Shown here: positions 18,752 through 27,065 of the stretch, in pieces
Layout: each line of letters starts with the position of its first letter
How positions within the stretch are numbered: position 1 is the first letter of the stretch
Origin: Sediminibacterium salmoneum NBRC 103935
GTDB lineage: Bacteria; Bacteroidota; Bacteroidia; Chitinophagales; Chitinophagaceae
Direction of reading: 5' to 3'
NCBI RefSeq assembly: GCF_000511175.1
Contig: NZ_KI866530.1
Coordinates: 2,848,680-2,912,679, forward strand
Length of the DNA stretch: 64,000 bases
The notes under the pieces: model-generated
The model's database searches: none
Told to the model about the DNA's origin: nothing
Seen by the model: only the letters and a program-made list of their open reading frames with translations
Translations under genes and position numbers: made by a program

Positions 18752-19546
18752 ATGAAACATACGTTTTTGAATAAATCAGGTTTTTACGGAATGCTATTGG
18801 GGATCATGGCACTGGGTAGTTCCTGTAAAAAAGAATTGCCGGTTCCTGAAGCAGACCCAACTCCGCAAGCCTATGTAGCAGTTCATAATTTTGCTTTGCT
18901 GGCAGGAACTTCCTCCTCTGTTTTTGTTAATGGAAATCAACTGGCACTGGGTGGCTCCAATGTGGCATTAGCTGTAGGTGGAAGTTTGCTTGGAACCTAT
19001 GTGGGTGTAACACCAGGTGCTATAACCGTTGGTGTTAGAACTTCAACTGGTACTACCAACTATGCATCCAGAAATATCAATGTAGAAAGATTATCCTATA
19101 CTTCTTTCTTTGCCTTTGATACCTTGACTGCCGGGGGATCAGCTAGAATGATTGCTTTGAACAATGACATGAAAGCTGCTGCTGCCGGAACCAGTAATAT
19201 CCGTTTCCTGCATTTTTCTCCGAATGCGGGTCCGGTGAATGTTAATCTGGTAAGAACCTTAGATCAGTTTGGGTTAACTGCATCTGGCACTACTACTTTA
19301 TCCAATGTGCCATATATAGGAGCTGCAGCAACCCCCAATGAGAGTGCATTGTCTGCATTTACCAATATACCTGCTGGCACATACACAGTAACGGTTCTTT
19401 CCGGAACTACTTCTGTGTTAACAGCAACCATCAATTTCAGAGAAGGAAAAAACTACAGTGTGGTTGCACGTGGGTTTGCTCCGGGAAGGCCTGCTATCCC
19501 TGCAGGTCAGACTTTGGGCGCAACTTTACTGTTACACAATCCTTAG
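18752..19546 (+). CDS. DUF4397 domain-containing lipoprotein
   Basis: 264 residues. Lipobox GSSC (Cys25) follows a signal segment, so it should be membrane-anchored, probably on the cell surface as an accessory to the SusCD pair upstream. The mature part consists of repeated beta-sandwich units with AYVAVHNFALL, IRFLHFSPNAGPVNVNL and FTNIPAGTYTVTVLSG, the pattern of DUF4397, which often occurs twice per protein. It is the third gene of the operon and is closed by a strong terminator 26 nt downstream. Possible roles are ligand binding or matrix adhesion; none is established. Confidence 0.85.
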   Translation: MKHTFLNKSGFYGMLLGIMALGSSCKKELPVPEADPTPQAYVAVHNFALLAGTSSSVFVNGNQLALGGSNVALAVGGSLLGTYVGVTPGAITVGVRTSTGTTNYASRNINVERLSYTSFFAFDTLTAGGSARMIALNNDMKAAAAGTSNIRFLHFSPNAGPVNVNLVRTLDQFGLTASGTTTLSNVPYIGAAATPNESALSAFTNIPAGTYTVTVLSGTTSVLTATINFREGKNYSVVARGFAPGRPAIPAGQTLGATLLLHNP

Positions 19547-19572
19547 TATACTGCCGTAGCACTCAAGATTAG

Positions 19573-19602
19573 AAGCCTGGCAATTTTGCCGGGCTTTTTT
19601 TT
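19573..19602 (+). terminator. Intrinsic terminator of the first SusC/SusD operon
   Basis: Eleven-base stem AAGCCTGGCAA (19573-19583) with TTGCCGGGCTT (19586-19596), one G-U pair, immediately followed by a T-run to 19602. It lies 26 nt after the DUF4397 stop. The remaining 240 nt to the next gene are AT-rich with no other gene seen. Confidence 0.88.
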
Positions 19603-19786
19603 GGATGAATATTAAAAATTAGGCAAAAGCATAAGAATATTTTTTAAATATCAGGTCAGTTTTTAGATTTTTTTAATTCGCTTAGAGAGTTGATAATATT
19701 ATTTAATTGTTAATCATTTTACTACGCATAAAAAAATACTTTATTAAGTAAGAGTTCGCCGTTTATCACTAACAGCTTAACAAATA

Positions 19787-19817
19787 TTGGCTTTTAAGCT
19801 TTCTTTAACTATATTAG
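19787..19817 (+). promoter_or_regulatory. Candidate promoter of the second SusC/SusD operon
   Basis: TTG (19787-19789), 20-nt spacer, TATATTAG (19810-19817), one mismatch to TAnnTTTG, 25 nt before the SusC ATG. It lies in an AT-rich stretch (19603-19842). Confidence 0.4.
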
Positions 19818-19842
19818 CACTCCAAAATTTAAAAACTGAATC

Positions 19843-22809
19843 ATGAGAAAACTAGTCACATTGTTTTTCAATGTGCTGTTATTTGCAGTGCTGCAAGTAA
19901 ACGCACAGACAAAGACTGTTACGGGTAAAGTAACAGACTCGAAAGATGGTACACCACTAGCAGGTGTTTCCATTACAGTGAAAGGAGCTGCGGGTACAGT
20001 TACCCAGCCAGATGGCTCTTTCAAAATTGTAGTGCCAACCACAGCTAAGAGCCTTAACATTAGCTCGGTTGGATATACTCGTCAAGACGTTTCTATTCCT
20101 GCCAGCGGCGTTGTTAACGCTAATTTGGTTAGAGAAGATTCTAACCTTGATGAAGTAATTGTTATTGGTTACGGTACTGCCAAGAAAAAGACAGACGTAA
20201 CCGGTTCTGCCGTTCAGGTTAGCGGTGAGCGTGTTCAGGATCGTCCTACTGCAAACGTTTTAGACGCTTTGCAAGGTCAGGTTCCTGGTCTTCAAGTGTA
20301 TAACAGTTCTGGTGAACCTTCTTCTACTCCTTCAGTAAGATTGAATGGTGTGGGTTCATTAGGAGCCAGCTCAACTCCATTGTATATTATGGATGGTGTG
20401 CCTATTGATGCAGGTACCGTATTGAGCTTAAACCCTGAAGATTTTGAATCTGTTACTGTATTAAGAGATGCGTCTGCAACTTCTATCTACGGTTCCAGAG
20501 CTGCAAACGGGGTTATTTATTTTACTACTAAAAAAGGTAAAGTAAACCGCTCTCAGATTTCATTGAACACTCAGTATGGCGTTTCTAATTTAGTTAAGCC
20601 TACTTTGGATATGTTCAATGGCTTCATGAACACCAAGCAGTTAACTGATTTCTGGGTTGCAACCGGATACCAAACACAGGCTCAGGTTAACAACCTATTA
20701 AGCATTTACAATGCTGATACCAAGTGGTACAAAACTTACTATCGTGAAAATGTTCCTACCACTCAGGTAGACTTGAATATTTCCGGTGGTGGTGGTAAAA
20801 CTACCTACTATGTTTCTGGTAGCTATTTTGATCAGGAAGGTCTTGCTTTCCGCTCTGGTTACAAGCGTTATACTTTGCGTACTAACGTAACTACAACTGT
20901 GAACGACTGGTTCCAAATGGGAATCAATATGTTTGGAGGATATGATGAAAGACAAACCAACCCTTATGGTACAAACAGTACCAACCGTGGTTTGGCTTTA
21001 TTAGCTGCTCCTTTCTATTCTCCTAATGACCCAAGCGGTAGACCTTATCCGAATTTGATTCCTGGTTGGGCTAGATACAATCCTGAATACCTGGCTAACA
21101 CCAACAGAGGAAATTCTAATAACCTTCAGTTTAACCCAAGTGGTTATATTCAGTTGAGTCCATTAAAAGGATTGACTATTAAAGCTCAGGCTGGTCTTGA
21201 ATTCTACGATTTCAGAGAAAGCAGTGTAAGATTACCTTCTTTCATTGGATCATTGAACAATGGTGCGGTTAGTGAAGGTTTCACAAGAGGAAGTACAAAA
21301 ACTTTCACCAATACAGCTGAGTACAAGTTCAGCTTTAAGAACAGACATAACTTTACTGCATTGGCAGGTCAGGAATTCATTCAAAGTGCAACTACTGCAT
21401 TTGCAGGTAGTTCTACTGGTCAAACAGATGATCGTTTGATTACCATTTCTGCTGGTCCAACCAACTTCTCTGCTTCTTCAAGCCGTACTGAATATGCATT
21501 CCTTTCTTACTTCGGTAGACTTAACTACAACTTAGATTCTAAGTACTTCTTAGATCTATCTGTAAGAAATGACCAATCTTCTCGTTTTGGTAGAGACTTA
21601 AGAGGAGCTACTTTCTACTCTGCAGGTTTCATGTGGAAAGCAACTAAAGAGCGTTTCTTAAGCAATATCAGCTGGTTAAACGACTTGAATGTAAAAGCAA
21701 CGATTGGTACTTCAGGTAACTCTTCTATTGGTAACTACCAGGCGTTGGCTACTGTAGGAAGTTCTTTGTACAATGCAGGTACTACTTTTGGTATTTCATC
21801 TGCGGGTAACCCATTATTGTCTTGGGAAACTCAGCGTCAGATTAACTTAGGTATATCTGGTACTATCTTCAATCGCTTGAACTTCGACATTGAATACTAC
21901 GATAGAAAAACTTCTAACATGTTGGTAAGTGTACCTTATGCATTTACTTCCGGATTCAGCAGTATTACATCTAACGTTGGTAGCTTAAGCAACAGAGGTA
22001 TTAACGCTAATTTAAACTATGCTATTATTAAGAAGAAAGACGCAAGTTTAAATACTTACGTGAACCTTGGTTACACTACACAGAAGATTACTGAATTGTT
22101 CCAAGGAAAGCAGTTCTACATCATCCCTAATACAGGTGTAAGCTGGGCTGTAGGTCAACCAGTTTCTTATTTCTATCCTATTTTCTCTGGAATTAACCCA
22201 GCTACTGGTAACCCAGAATGGTTCAGACCTAATGCTGATCCTAACTTGATTGTACAGACAAATAAGGATCCTAGAAATGTAACCACAGCTTTCAATACCA
22301 ATGCTTTACAGCAAAACACAGGTATCAAGCGTTATGCGCCTTTAACCGGTGGATTTGGATTGAGCGGTAGTTACAAGCAATTCTCTTTTAATGCAGACTT
22401 CTCATTTGCAAGTGGTAAGTACATGATCAATAACGATCGTTACTTCTTTGAGAATCCTAACCAGTTCCCTGGATTTAACCAGTCAGTTACTGTATTGGAT
22501 TACTGGAAGCAACCAGGTGATGTAGCTCGTTTCCCAAGATACGGAGTACAGTTTACTCAGTTTGACAGCCGCTTAATTGAGAACGCTTCATTCATTCGTT
22601 TGAAGAACTTAACTGTAGCTTACAATGTTGCTAAAGATGTTTTGGCAAGAACTAAGACTATCACAGGAGCAAGATTCTTTGTTACTTTCAGAAATATCTG
22701 GACTTTGACAAACTATACTGGACCTGATCCTGAAGTTGATACCAACGTAAGTTTAGGTGCTAACCCTAACACAAGTCAGGTGGCATTTGGACTTGGATTA
22801 CAGTTCTAG
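19843..22809 (+). CDS. SusC/RagA-family TonB-dependent outer-membrane transporter (second pair)
   Basis: 988 residues: signal peptide MRKLVTLFFNVLLFAVLQVNA, carboxypeptidase-regulatory-like domain (KTVTGKVTDSKDGTPLAGV), plug with VIVIGYGTAKKKTDVTGSA, VRLNGVGSLG and YIMDGVPID, and a beta-barrel ending in QVAFGLGLQF. Same role as the first SusC, with a different ligand likely because the barrels diverge. No STN domain. Codon choice is strikingly uniform (TCT, ACT, GGT, AAC, TAC, TTC, CGT, TTA), much more than in neighbours including the first SusC, which suggests an abundant protein. Its SusD starts 16 nt after the stop. Confidence 0.95.
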   Translation: MRKLVTLFFNVLLFAVLQVNAQTKTVTGKVTDSKDGTPLAGVSITVKGAAGTVTQPDGSFKIVVPTTAKSLNISSVGYTRQDVSIPASGVVNANLVREDSNLDEVIVIGYGTAKKKTDVTGSAVQVSGERVQDRPTANVLDALQGQVPGLQVYNSSGEPSSTPSVRLNGVGSLGASSTPLYIMDGVPIDAGTVLSLNPEDFESVTVLRDASATSIYGSRAANGVIYFTTKKGKVNRSQISLNTQYGVSNLVKPTLDMFNGFMNTKQLTDFWVATGYQTQAQVNNLLSIYNADTKWYKTYYRENVPTTQVDLNISGGGGKTTYYVSGSYFDQEGLAFRSGYKRYTLRTNVTTTVNDWFQMGINMFGGYDERQTNPYGTNSTNRGLALLAAPFYSPNDPSGRPYPNLIPGWARYNPEYLANTNRGNSNNLQFNPSGYIQLSPLKGLTIKAQAGLEFYDFRESSVRLPSFIGSLNNGAVSEGFTRGSTKTFTNTAEYKFSFKNRHNFTALAGQEFIQSATTAFAGSSTGQTDDRLITISAGPTNFSASSSRTEYAFLSYFGRLNYNLDSKYFLDLSVRNDQSSRFGRDLRGATFYSAGFMWKATKERFLSNISWLNDLNVKATIGTSGNSSIGNYQALATVGSSLYNAGTTFGISSAGNPLLSWETQRQINLGISGTIFNRLNFDIEYYDRKTSNMLVSVPYAFTSGFSSITSNVGSLSNRGINANLNYAIIKKKDASLNTYVNLGYTTQKITELFQGKQFYIIPNTGVSWAVGQPVSYFYPIFSGINPATGNPEWFRPNADPNLIVQTNKDPRNVTTAFNTNALQQNTGIKRYAPLTGGFGLSGSYKQFSFNADFSFASGKYMINNDRYFFENPNQFPGFNQSVTVLDYWKQPGDVARFPRYGVQFTQFDSRLIENASFIRLKNLTVAYNVAKDVLARTKTITGARFFVTFRNIWTLTNYTGPDPEVDTNVSLGANPNTSQVAFGLGLQF

Positions 22810-22825
22810 TTAAGTATTTATCAAA

Positions 22826-24352
22826 ATGAAAAGAATCAAAATGAAAAGAATAAATTTAACTTATACAATTGCAGTACTGAGCTTAGTTATTTTGCTTGGT
22901 TCCTGCCAGAAAAAATTGGACCTGTTTCCATTCAATGCAATAGAACTGTCTCAATCTTTTAAAACCGTAAAAGATGCATCTACCTGGAATGGTGGTTTGT
23001 ATGCAGACTTAAGAGGCAGAACTTACGGTACCTATATGTTCGCTACTGATGTACAGGCTGATCAATTAAACGCTTCCCTAGACTTTGGTAACAGAAATGG
23101 TAACCCACACAGATGGGGCCAAAGCTTCTTAGCAGAAGATGGTTTGTTGAGCGGCGTATGGTCTGGATATTATTTTGCACTAAGAAACGTGAATGCTGCA
23201 ATTGCTGGCTTTGAAACCATTCAAAGTAACAATCCGGCAGAGGCTGATTCTTTAAGAAGATACAAGGCCGATAACTTTTTCGCCCGTGCACATTACTATC
23301 ATCAATTGGTTCAGCGTTATGCAAAAGCCTACAATCCAACAACAGCAAATTCTGATTTAGCAGTTCCGTTGGTGTTAACTTATGACATTAATGCCCTACC
23401 TGCCAGAGCTACTGTTAAGCAGGTATATGATCAGATTTTGGCTGATATTGCTGCGGCTAAAACCAATGCAACTGGTTCAGCTGCACGTACCAGCACTCAA
23501 GGTGCAATGCGTGTTACACTGGATGCAATTTTAGCTTTGGAAGCTAGAGTAAAATTAGATATGCAGGATTGGGCCGGAGCTATCACTGCTGCAAATGCAG
23601 TGATTAATTCCAATCGCTACCCTCTAATTAGCACGTTGACCGATTTGAGAAATATGTGGGTAAATGATTTACCCAGAGAAGTAATCATGCGTTTAGCAGT
23701 TGTTAGAAACAATGAGACACCTAATACTAATAATATTTATTTAGGTTTCAACGCTGGTAACAACCGTTTTACACCTGATTTCATTCCTAGCCAGTGGATG
23801 ATTGATTTATACGAAGCTACAGATATCCGTAAGGATGTATATTTCGGTGCAAAAGCTGTGTTGATTCAGGGTATTCAGTATCCAAACATGATTCTAGTAG
23901 ACAAGTATCCTGGTAACCCAGCTTTATTTACTACAGCAGCAACTAACTATCAGCATACTCCAATTTTATTCAGAGTGGCTGAAATGTATTTGATTGTTGC
24001 TGAAGCAGGAGCAAATGCAGGTGGTGCTTCAGCAATTGAAGCAACAACCCGTTTAAATCAGCTAAGAGCAGCAAGAGGATTAACTCCAGTTGTTGCTACC
24101 GGAGCTGCTTTGGTTCAGGCTGTTAGAGATGAGCGTACCAGAGAGTTAGCCTTTGAAGGTTTCAGATTACAAGATTTGAAGCGTTGGGGACTTGGCTTTA
24201 CCAGAAGAGCGCCACAAAATATCAATGCTATTAACGTAGGAGATAACTATGAAAGATTATCAGTACCTGCAAACGATCCGAAGTTTGTATGGGGTCTTCC
24301 TACCAATGATATTTCAATTAATCCAAACTTGGTTCAGAACCCAGGATGGTAA
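22826..24352 (+). CDS. SusD/RagB-family surface lipoprotein (second pair)
   Basis: 508 residues, lipobox LLGSCQ (Cys27 from the first ATG). SusD-like N-terminus (LYADLRGRTYGTYMF, ALRNVNAAIAGFE), TPR-like helices, and C-terminal RagB features: ILFRVAEMYLIVAEAGANAG, ERTRELAFEGFRLQDLKRWG and final VWGLPTNDISINPNLVQNPGW. Works with the second SusC as the surface ligand-capture lid. The 5' end holds an imperfect tandem 15-base repeat, giving two in-frame ATGs (22826 and 22841); either yields a good signal peptide. Closed by a strong terminator. Confidence 0.95.
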   Translation: MKRIKMKRINLTYTIAVLSLVILLGSCQKKLDLFPFNAIELSQSFKTVKDASTWNGGLYADLRGRTYGTYMFATDVQADQLNASLDFGNRNGNPHRWGQSFLAEDGLLSGVWSGYYFALRNVNAAIAGFETIQSNNPAEADSLRRYKADNFFARAHYYHQLVQRYAKAYNPTTANSDLAVPLVLTYDINALPARATVKQVYDQILADIAAAKTNATGSAARTSTQGAMRVTLDAILALEARVKLDMQDWAGAITAANAVINSNRYPLISTLTDLRNMWVNDLPREVIMRLAVVRNNETPNTNNIYLGFNAGNNRFTPDFIPSQWMIDLYEATDIRKDVYFGAKAVLIQGIQYPNMILVDKYPGNPALFTTAATNYQHTPILFRVAEMYLIVAEAGANAGGASAIEATTRLNQLRAARGLTPVVATGAALVQAVRDERTRELAFEGFRLQDLKRWGLGFTRRAPQNINAINVGDNYERLSVPANDPKFVWGLPTNDISINPNLVQNPGW

Positions 24353-24373
24353 TTGATAGGAAAGCTTATCATC

Positions 24374-24405
24374 AAAAAACCCGAATCGTTTGATTCGGGT
24401 TTTTT
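24374..24405. terminator. Bidirectional intrinsic terminator
   Basis: Perfect 14-bp stem (24374-24387 with 24392-24405), core ACCCGAATC/GATTCGGGT, 4-nt loop, A-run on the left and T-run on the right. It sits between the convergent SusD gene and thioredoxin-like lipoprotein gene and can stop transcription from both sides. Confidence 0.9.
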
Positions 24406-24470
24406 GTTTGTATAGAAACCTGCACTTTAACTTTCTTGGTACAGCAAGGGACAGAATTGAAATAATCAGA

Positions 24471-25610
24471 TTATTTCAATAGCTCTTCTAAGGTCTTAAA
24501 CAATTGATTACCTCTTAAATCAGAAGCAATTATTTTTCCTTCAGGATTAATTAAAACATTAAAAGGTATAGCGTTGAACTGATATAGGTTAGGCATTTCG
24601 CTTTCCCATTGTTTTAAATCGCTGATATGCTTCCAGTTTAACTTATCCATTTTAATGGCATCTAACCAGGCCTGCTTATCGTTGTCTAGTGAAACACCCA
24701 GGATGGTAAAGTTTTTCTTTTTGAACTGATTAAATGCAGCTACTACATTTGGGTTCTCCTTTCTGCAAGGACCACACCAGCTGGCCCAGAAATCTACCAA
24801 TACATATTTTCCTTTCAGACTACTTAAAGAGAAGGGTTTGCCATCTAAATCGGGTAGGGTAATTTCTGGTGCGTCTTTGCCCAATAAAGCATAAGCAGGT
24901 GGTGCTGCAGGTTGCTGTTTAGCACTAGCGTCGAGCATTGCTTTGATTTTATTTAAGCCGGAATGAGATTTGTATTTTTCGGCAGATTCATTTACCAGGG
25001 CTTTTAATTCGTCGGGTGTCATGGTTCTGGAAGCCATACCCAATGCATAATATCGGGCAGCAGGGCTTTCGCTTTCATTGATAAATTTTCTAACCATTCC
25101 GTTCATTTCCTTCACTTTGCCATCTCTGTTTACCTGCATTACTTTCACCAGAGAATCGGTATTGGGTTGAGCCTTTAGAGAATCCAGCTCCATGAATACA
25201 GCATACAATGCAGAATCTTTTTTTCTGTAATCCTCAAAAAGGGTATGCATGGCTGCGGAAGCCGGAGAGTTTTTAACCTCATACACTCTGTATCTGGTTA
25301 CATCCAGGTCCACTTCAATTTCATTGTTGTCGTTTACAATTAATACATCCGGACCATTCTCCAACACCAGTCGGTACAAACCTTCTTCTTTCGCAATTCC
25401 TTTTAAACTGAACTTGCCATCTGCAGGCAGGCTGGCAGAATCAAGAATAACAGGCTGGTCTCCTCCATAAGGCAGTTCCTGTAAATAGACTTTAGGGGTA
25501 ATGGCGTTTTTAATGGTACCCTTTACGGTAAACTCACCATATTTTTTTTCCTGACTACAGGCACTTAGCAGTAGTCCAGTCCCCAATAAGAGGTAAATGG
25601 ATTTTTTCAT
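24471..25610 (-). CDS. TlpA-like thiol-disulfide reductase lipoprotein with DUF4369 domain
   Basis: 379 residues. Lipobox LLSAC (Cys18). Residues about 27-130 form the DUF4369 beta domain seen in Bacteroidota thioredoxin-like lipoproteins; a helical linker follows; residues 240-379 are an AhpC/TSA-TlpA thioredoxin fold with the active site WCGPC (278-282) and cis-Pro in NAIPFNVLINPEGKI. Expected to reduce disulfides in the periplasm, for example in cytochrome maturation or protein repair. It begins 9 nt after the gatB stop and is the last gene of the alaS-gatB operon, an unusual place for an exported redox protein. Confidence 0.93.
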   Translation of the reverse strand: MKKSIYLLLGTGLLLSACSQEKKYGEFTVKGTIKNAITPKVYLQELPYGGDQPVILDSASLPADGKFSLKGIAKEEGLYRLVLENGPDVLIVNDNNEIEVDLDVTRYRVYEVKNSPASAAMHTLFEDYRKKDSALYAVFMELDSLKAQPNTDSLVKVMQVNRDGKVKEMNGMVRKFINESESPAARYYALGMASRTMTPDELKALVNESAEKYKSHSGLNKIKAMLDASAKQQPAAPPAYALLGKDAPEITLPDLDGKPFSLSSLKGKYVLVDFWASWCGPCRKENPNVVAAFNQFKKKNFTILGVSLDNDKQAWLDAIKMDKLNWKHISDLKQWESEMPNLYQFNAIPFNVLINPEGKIIASDLRGNQLFKTLEELLK

Positions 25611-25619
25611 AATGGAATT

Positions 25620-27065
25620 TTATGCGTTTAATTTTTGTTCCAGTAGTTGGGTAACGATTTTTGGATCGGCTTTTCCCTTACTCAATTTTTTTACTTCTCC
25701 TACAAACAAACCAATCAATCCTTTTTTGCCTTTCTGATAAGCCTGCACTTTATCGGGCATCATTTCTATGGCTTTATTTACCCATTCCTCTAATTCAGCA
25801 GTGTTGCTGGTTTGCAGCAGATTCAGTGAATTAGCCAGTTGTTCCGGATCTGATTCATTGTGTAAAAGGGCGGGCAAAAGTTTGGATGCTGCTGTTGAGA
25901 AATTAATTTTCCCTGATTCAATTAACTGAATCATTTCTGCCAGATTCCCTGGACTCAACCCTAGTTCGGCAATGGTTTTTTGCTGTTCGTTCATCAGCTG
26001 TTTTACAGGTCCAAGAATCCAGTTGGCAATCATTTTATATTGCGGGCATACATTTGCAGTAGCTTCAAAAAATTCAGCTATTGATTTTTCTTCGCATAAC
26101 TGAGAAGCGTCGTACTCGTTCAATTGGTAGTTATGCTGAAGAACTGCATGCCATTCGTTGGGCAATAACGGCAGACTGTTTCTAATGTCTGCAATCTTTT
26201 CTTTCGTAAGGATAATAGGCGGCAAATCAGGGTCAGGAAAATACCGGTAGTCGTTGGCTTCCTCCTTTTCGCGCAAACTAAAGGTAATATCCTTGTCTGC
26301 ATCATAGCTTCTTGTTTCCTGTATAATTTTATTTCCGGCTTCCAGTTCGTTGATGATTCGGTTGATTTCGAACTCAATGGCTTTTTTGATATTCCGGATG
26401 GAGTTCAGGTTTTTAACTTCAACCTTGGTTCCCAGTTTTTCCGAATCTTTTAATTTCACAGAAATATTGGCATCGCATCTCAAGCTCCCTTCTTCCATAT
26501 TACCGTCACAAACGCCAATCCATCTTACCAGTTTCCTGATTTCGGTTACATATTGCCAGGCTTCTTCTGCTGAAAACAAATCGGGTTCAGTTACAATTTC
26601 AATGAGTGGAGTACCTGCTCTGTTTAAGTCAATGCAGGAATCAGCATCTAATATATCGTGAATACTTTTGCCTGCATCTTCTTCCAGGTGTATCCGGTTT
26701 AACTGCACCATTCTTTTTCCTTCATCGGATTTAATAGGAATATGTCCCCCCATGCATATAGGATGTGTATGTTGAGAAATCTGATATCCCTTGGGCAAAT
26801 CCGGATAGAAATAATTTTTTCTTGCAAAAAAACTTTCTTCTGCAATGGTACAGTTACAAGCCAGTCCCATTTTAACCGCCATGGTTACTGCTTCCTTATT
26901 CAGCCTGGGGAGGCTGCCGGGAAATGCCAGAGAAATCGGACTCACCTGCGTATTGGGTGTGTTTCCGAAAGCCGTGCTGTCTCCACTGAACAACTTGCTT
27001 TTCGTGGCCAGTTGTGCGTGAATTTCAAGGCCAATCACTGCCTGGTATTTCTCTGGATAACCCAT
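25620..27065 (-). CDS. gatB: Asp-tRNA(Asn)/Glu-tRNA(Gln) amidotransferase subunit B
   Basis: 481 residues, standard GatB length. Opening YQAVIGLEIHAQLATKSKLFSGD, the family signature DLNRAGTPLIEIVTEPD (about 146-162), Mg-binding cradle residues, and a C-terminal YqeY-like tail domain (about 330-481) that grips tRNA. As part of GatCAB it converts Glu-tRNA(Gln) and/or Asp-tRNA(Asn) to the amidated forms in the cytoplasm. gatA and gatC are not in the window. Its ATG shares one base with the alaS stop (TAATG), so translation is probably coupled. Confidence 0.97.
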   Translation of the reverse strand: MGYPEKYQAVIGLEIHAQLATKSKLFSGDSTAFGNTPNTQVSPISLAFPGSLPRLNKEAVTMAVKMGLACNCTIAEESFFARKNYFYPDLPKGYQISQHTHPICMGGHIPIKSDEGKRMVQLNRIHLEEDAGKSIHDILDADSCIDLNRAGTPLIEIVTEPDLFSAEEAWQYVTEIRKLVRWIGVCDGNMEEGSLRCDANISVKLKDSEKLGTKVEVKNLNSIRNIKKAIEFEINRIINELEAGNKIIQETRSYDADKDITFSLREKEEANDYRYFPDPDLPPIILTKEKIADIRNSLPLLPNEWHAVLQHNYQLNEYDASQLCEEKSIAEFFEATANVCPQYKMIANWILGPVKQLMNEQQKTIAELGLSPGNLAEMIQLIESGKINFSTAASKLLPALLHNESDPEQLANSLNLLQTSNTAELEEWVNKAIEMMPDKVQAYQKGKKGLIGLFVGEVKKLSKGKADPKIVTQLLEQKLNA

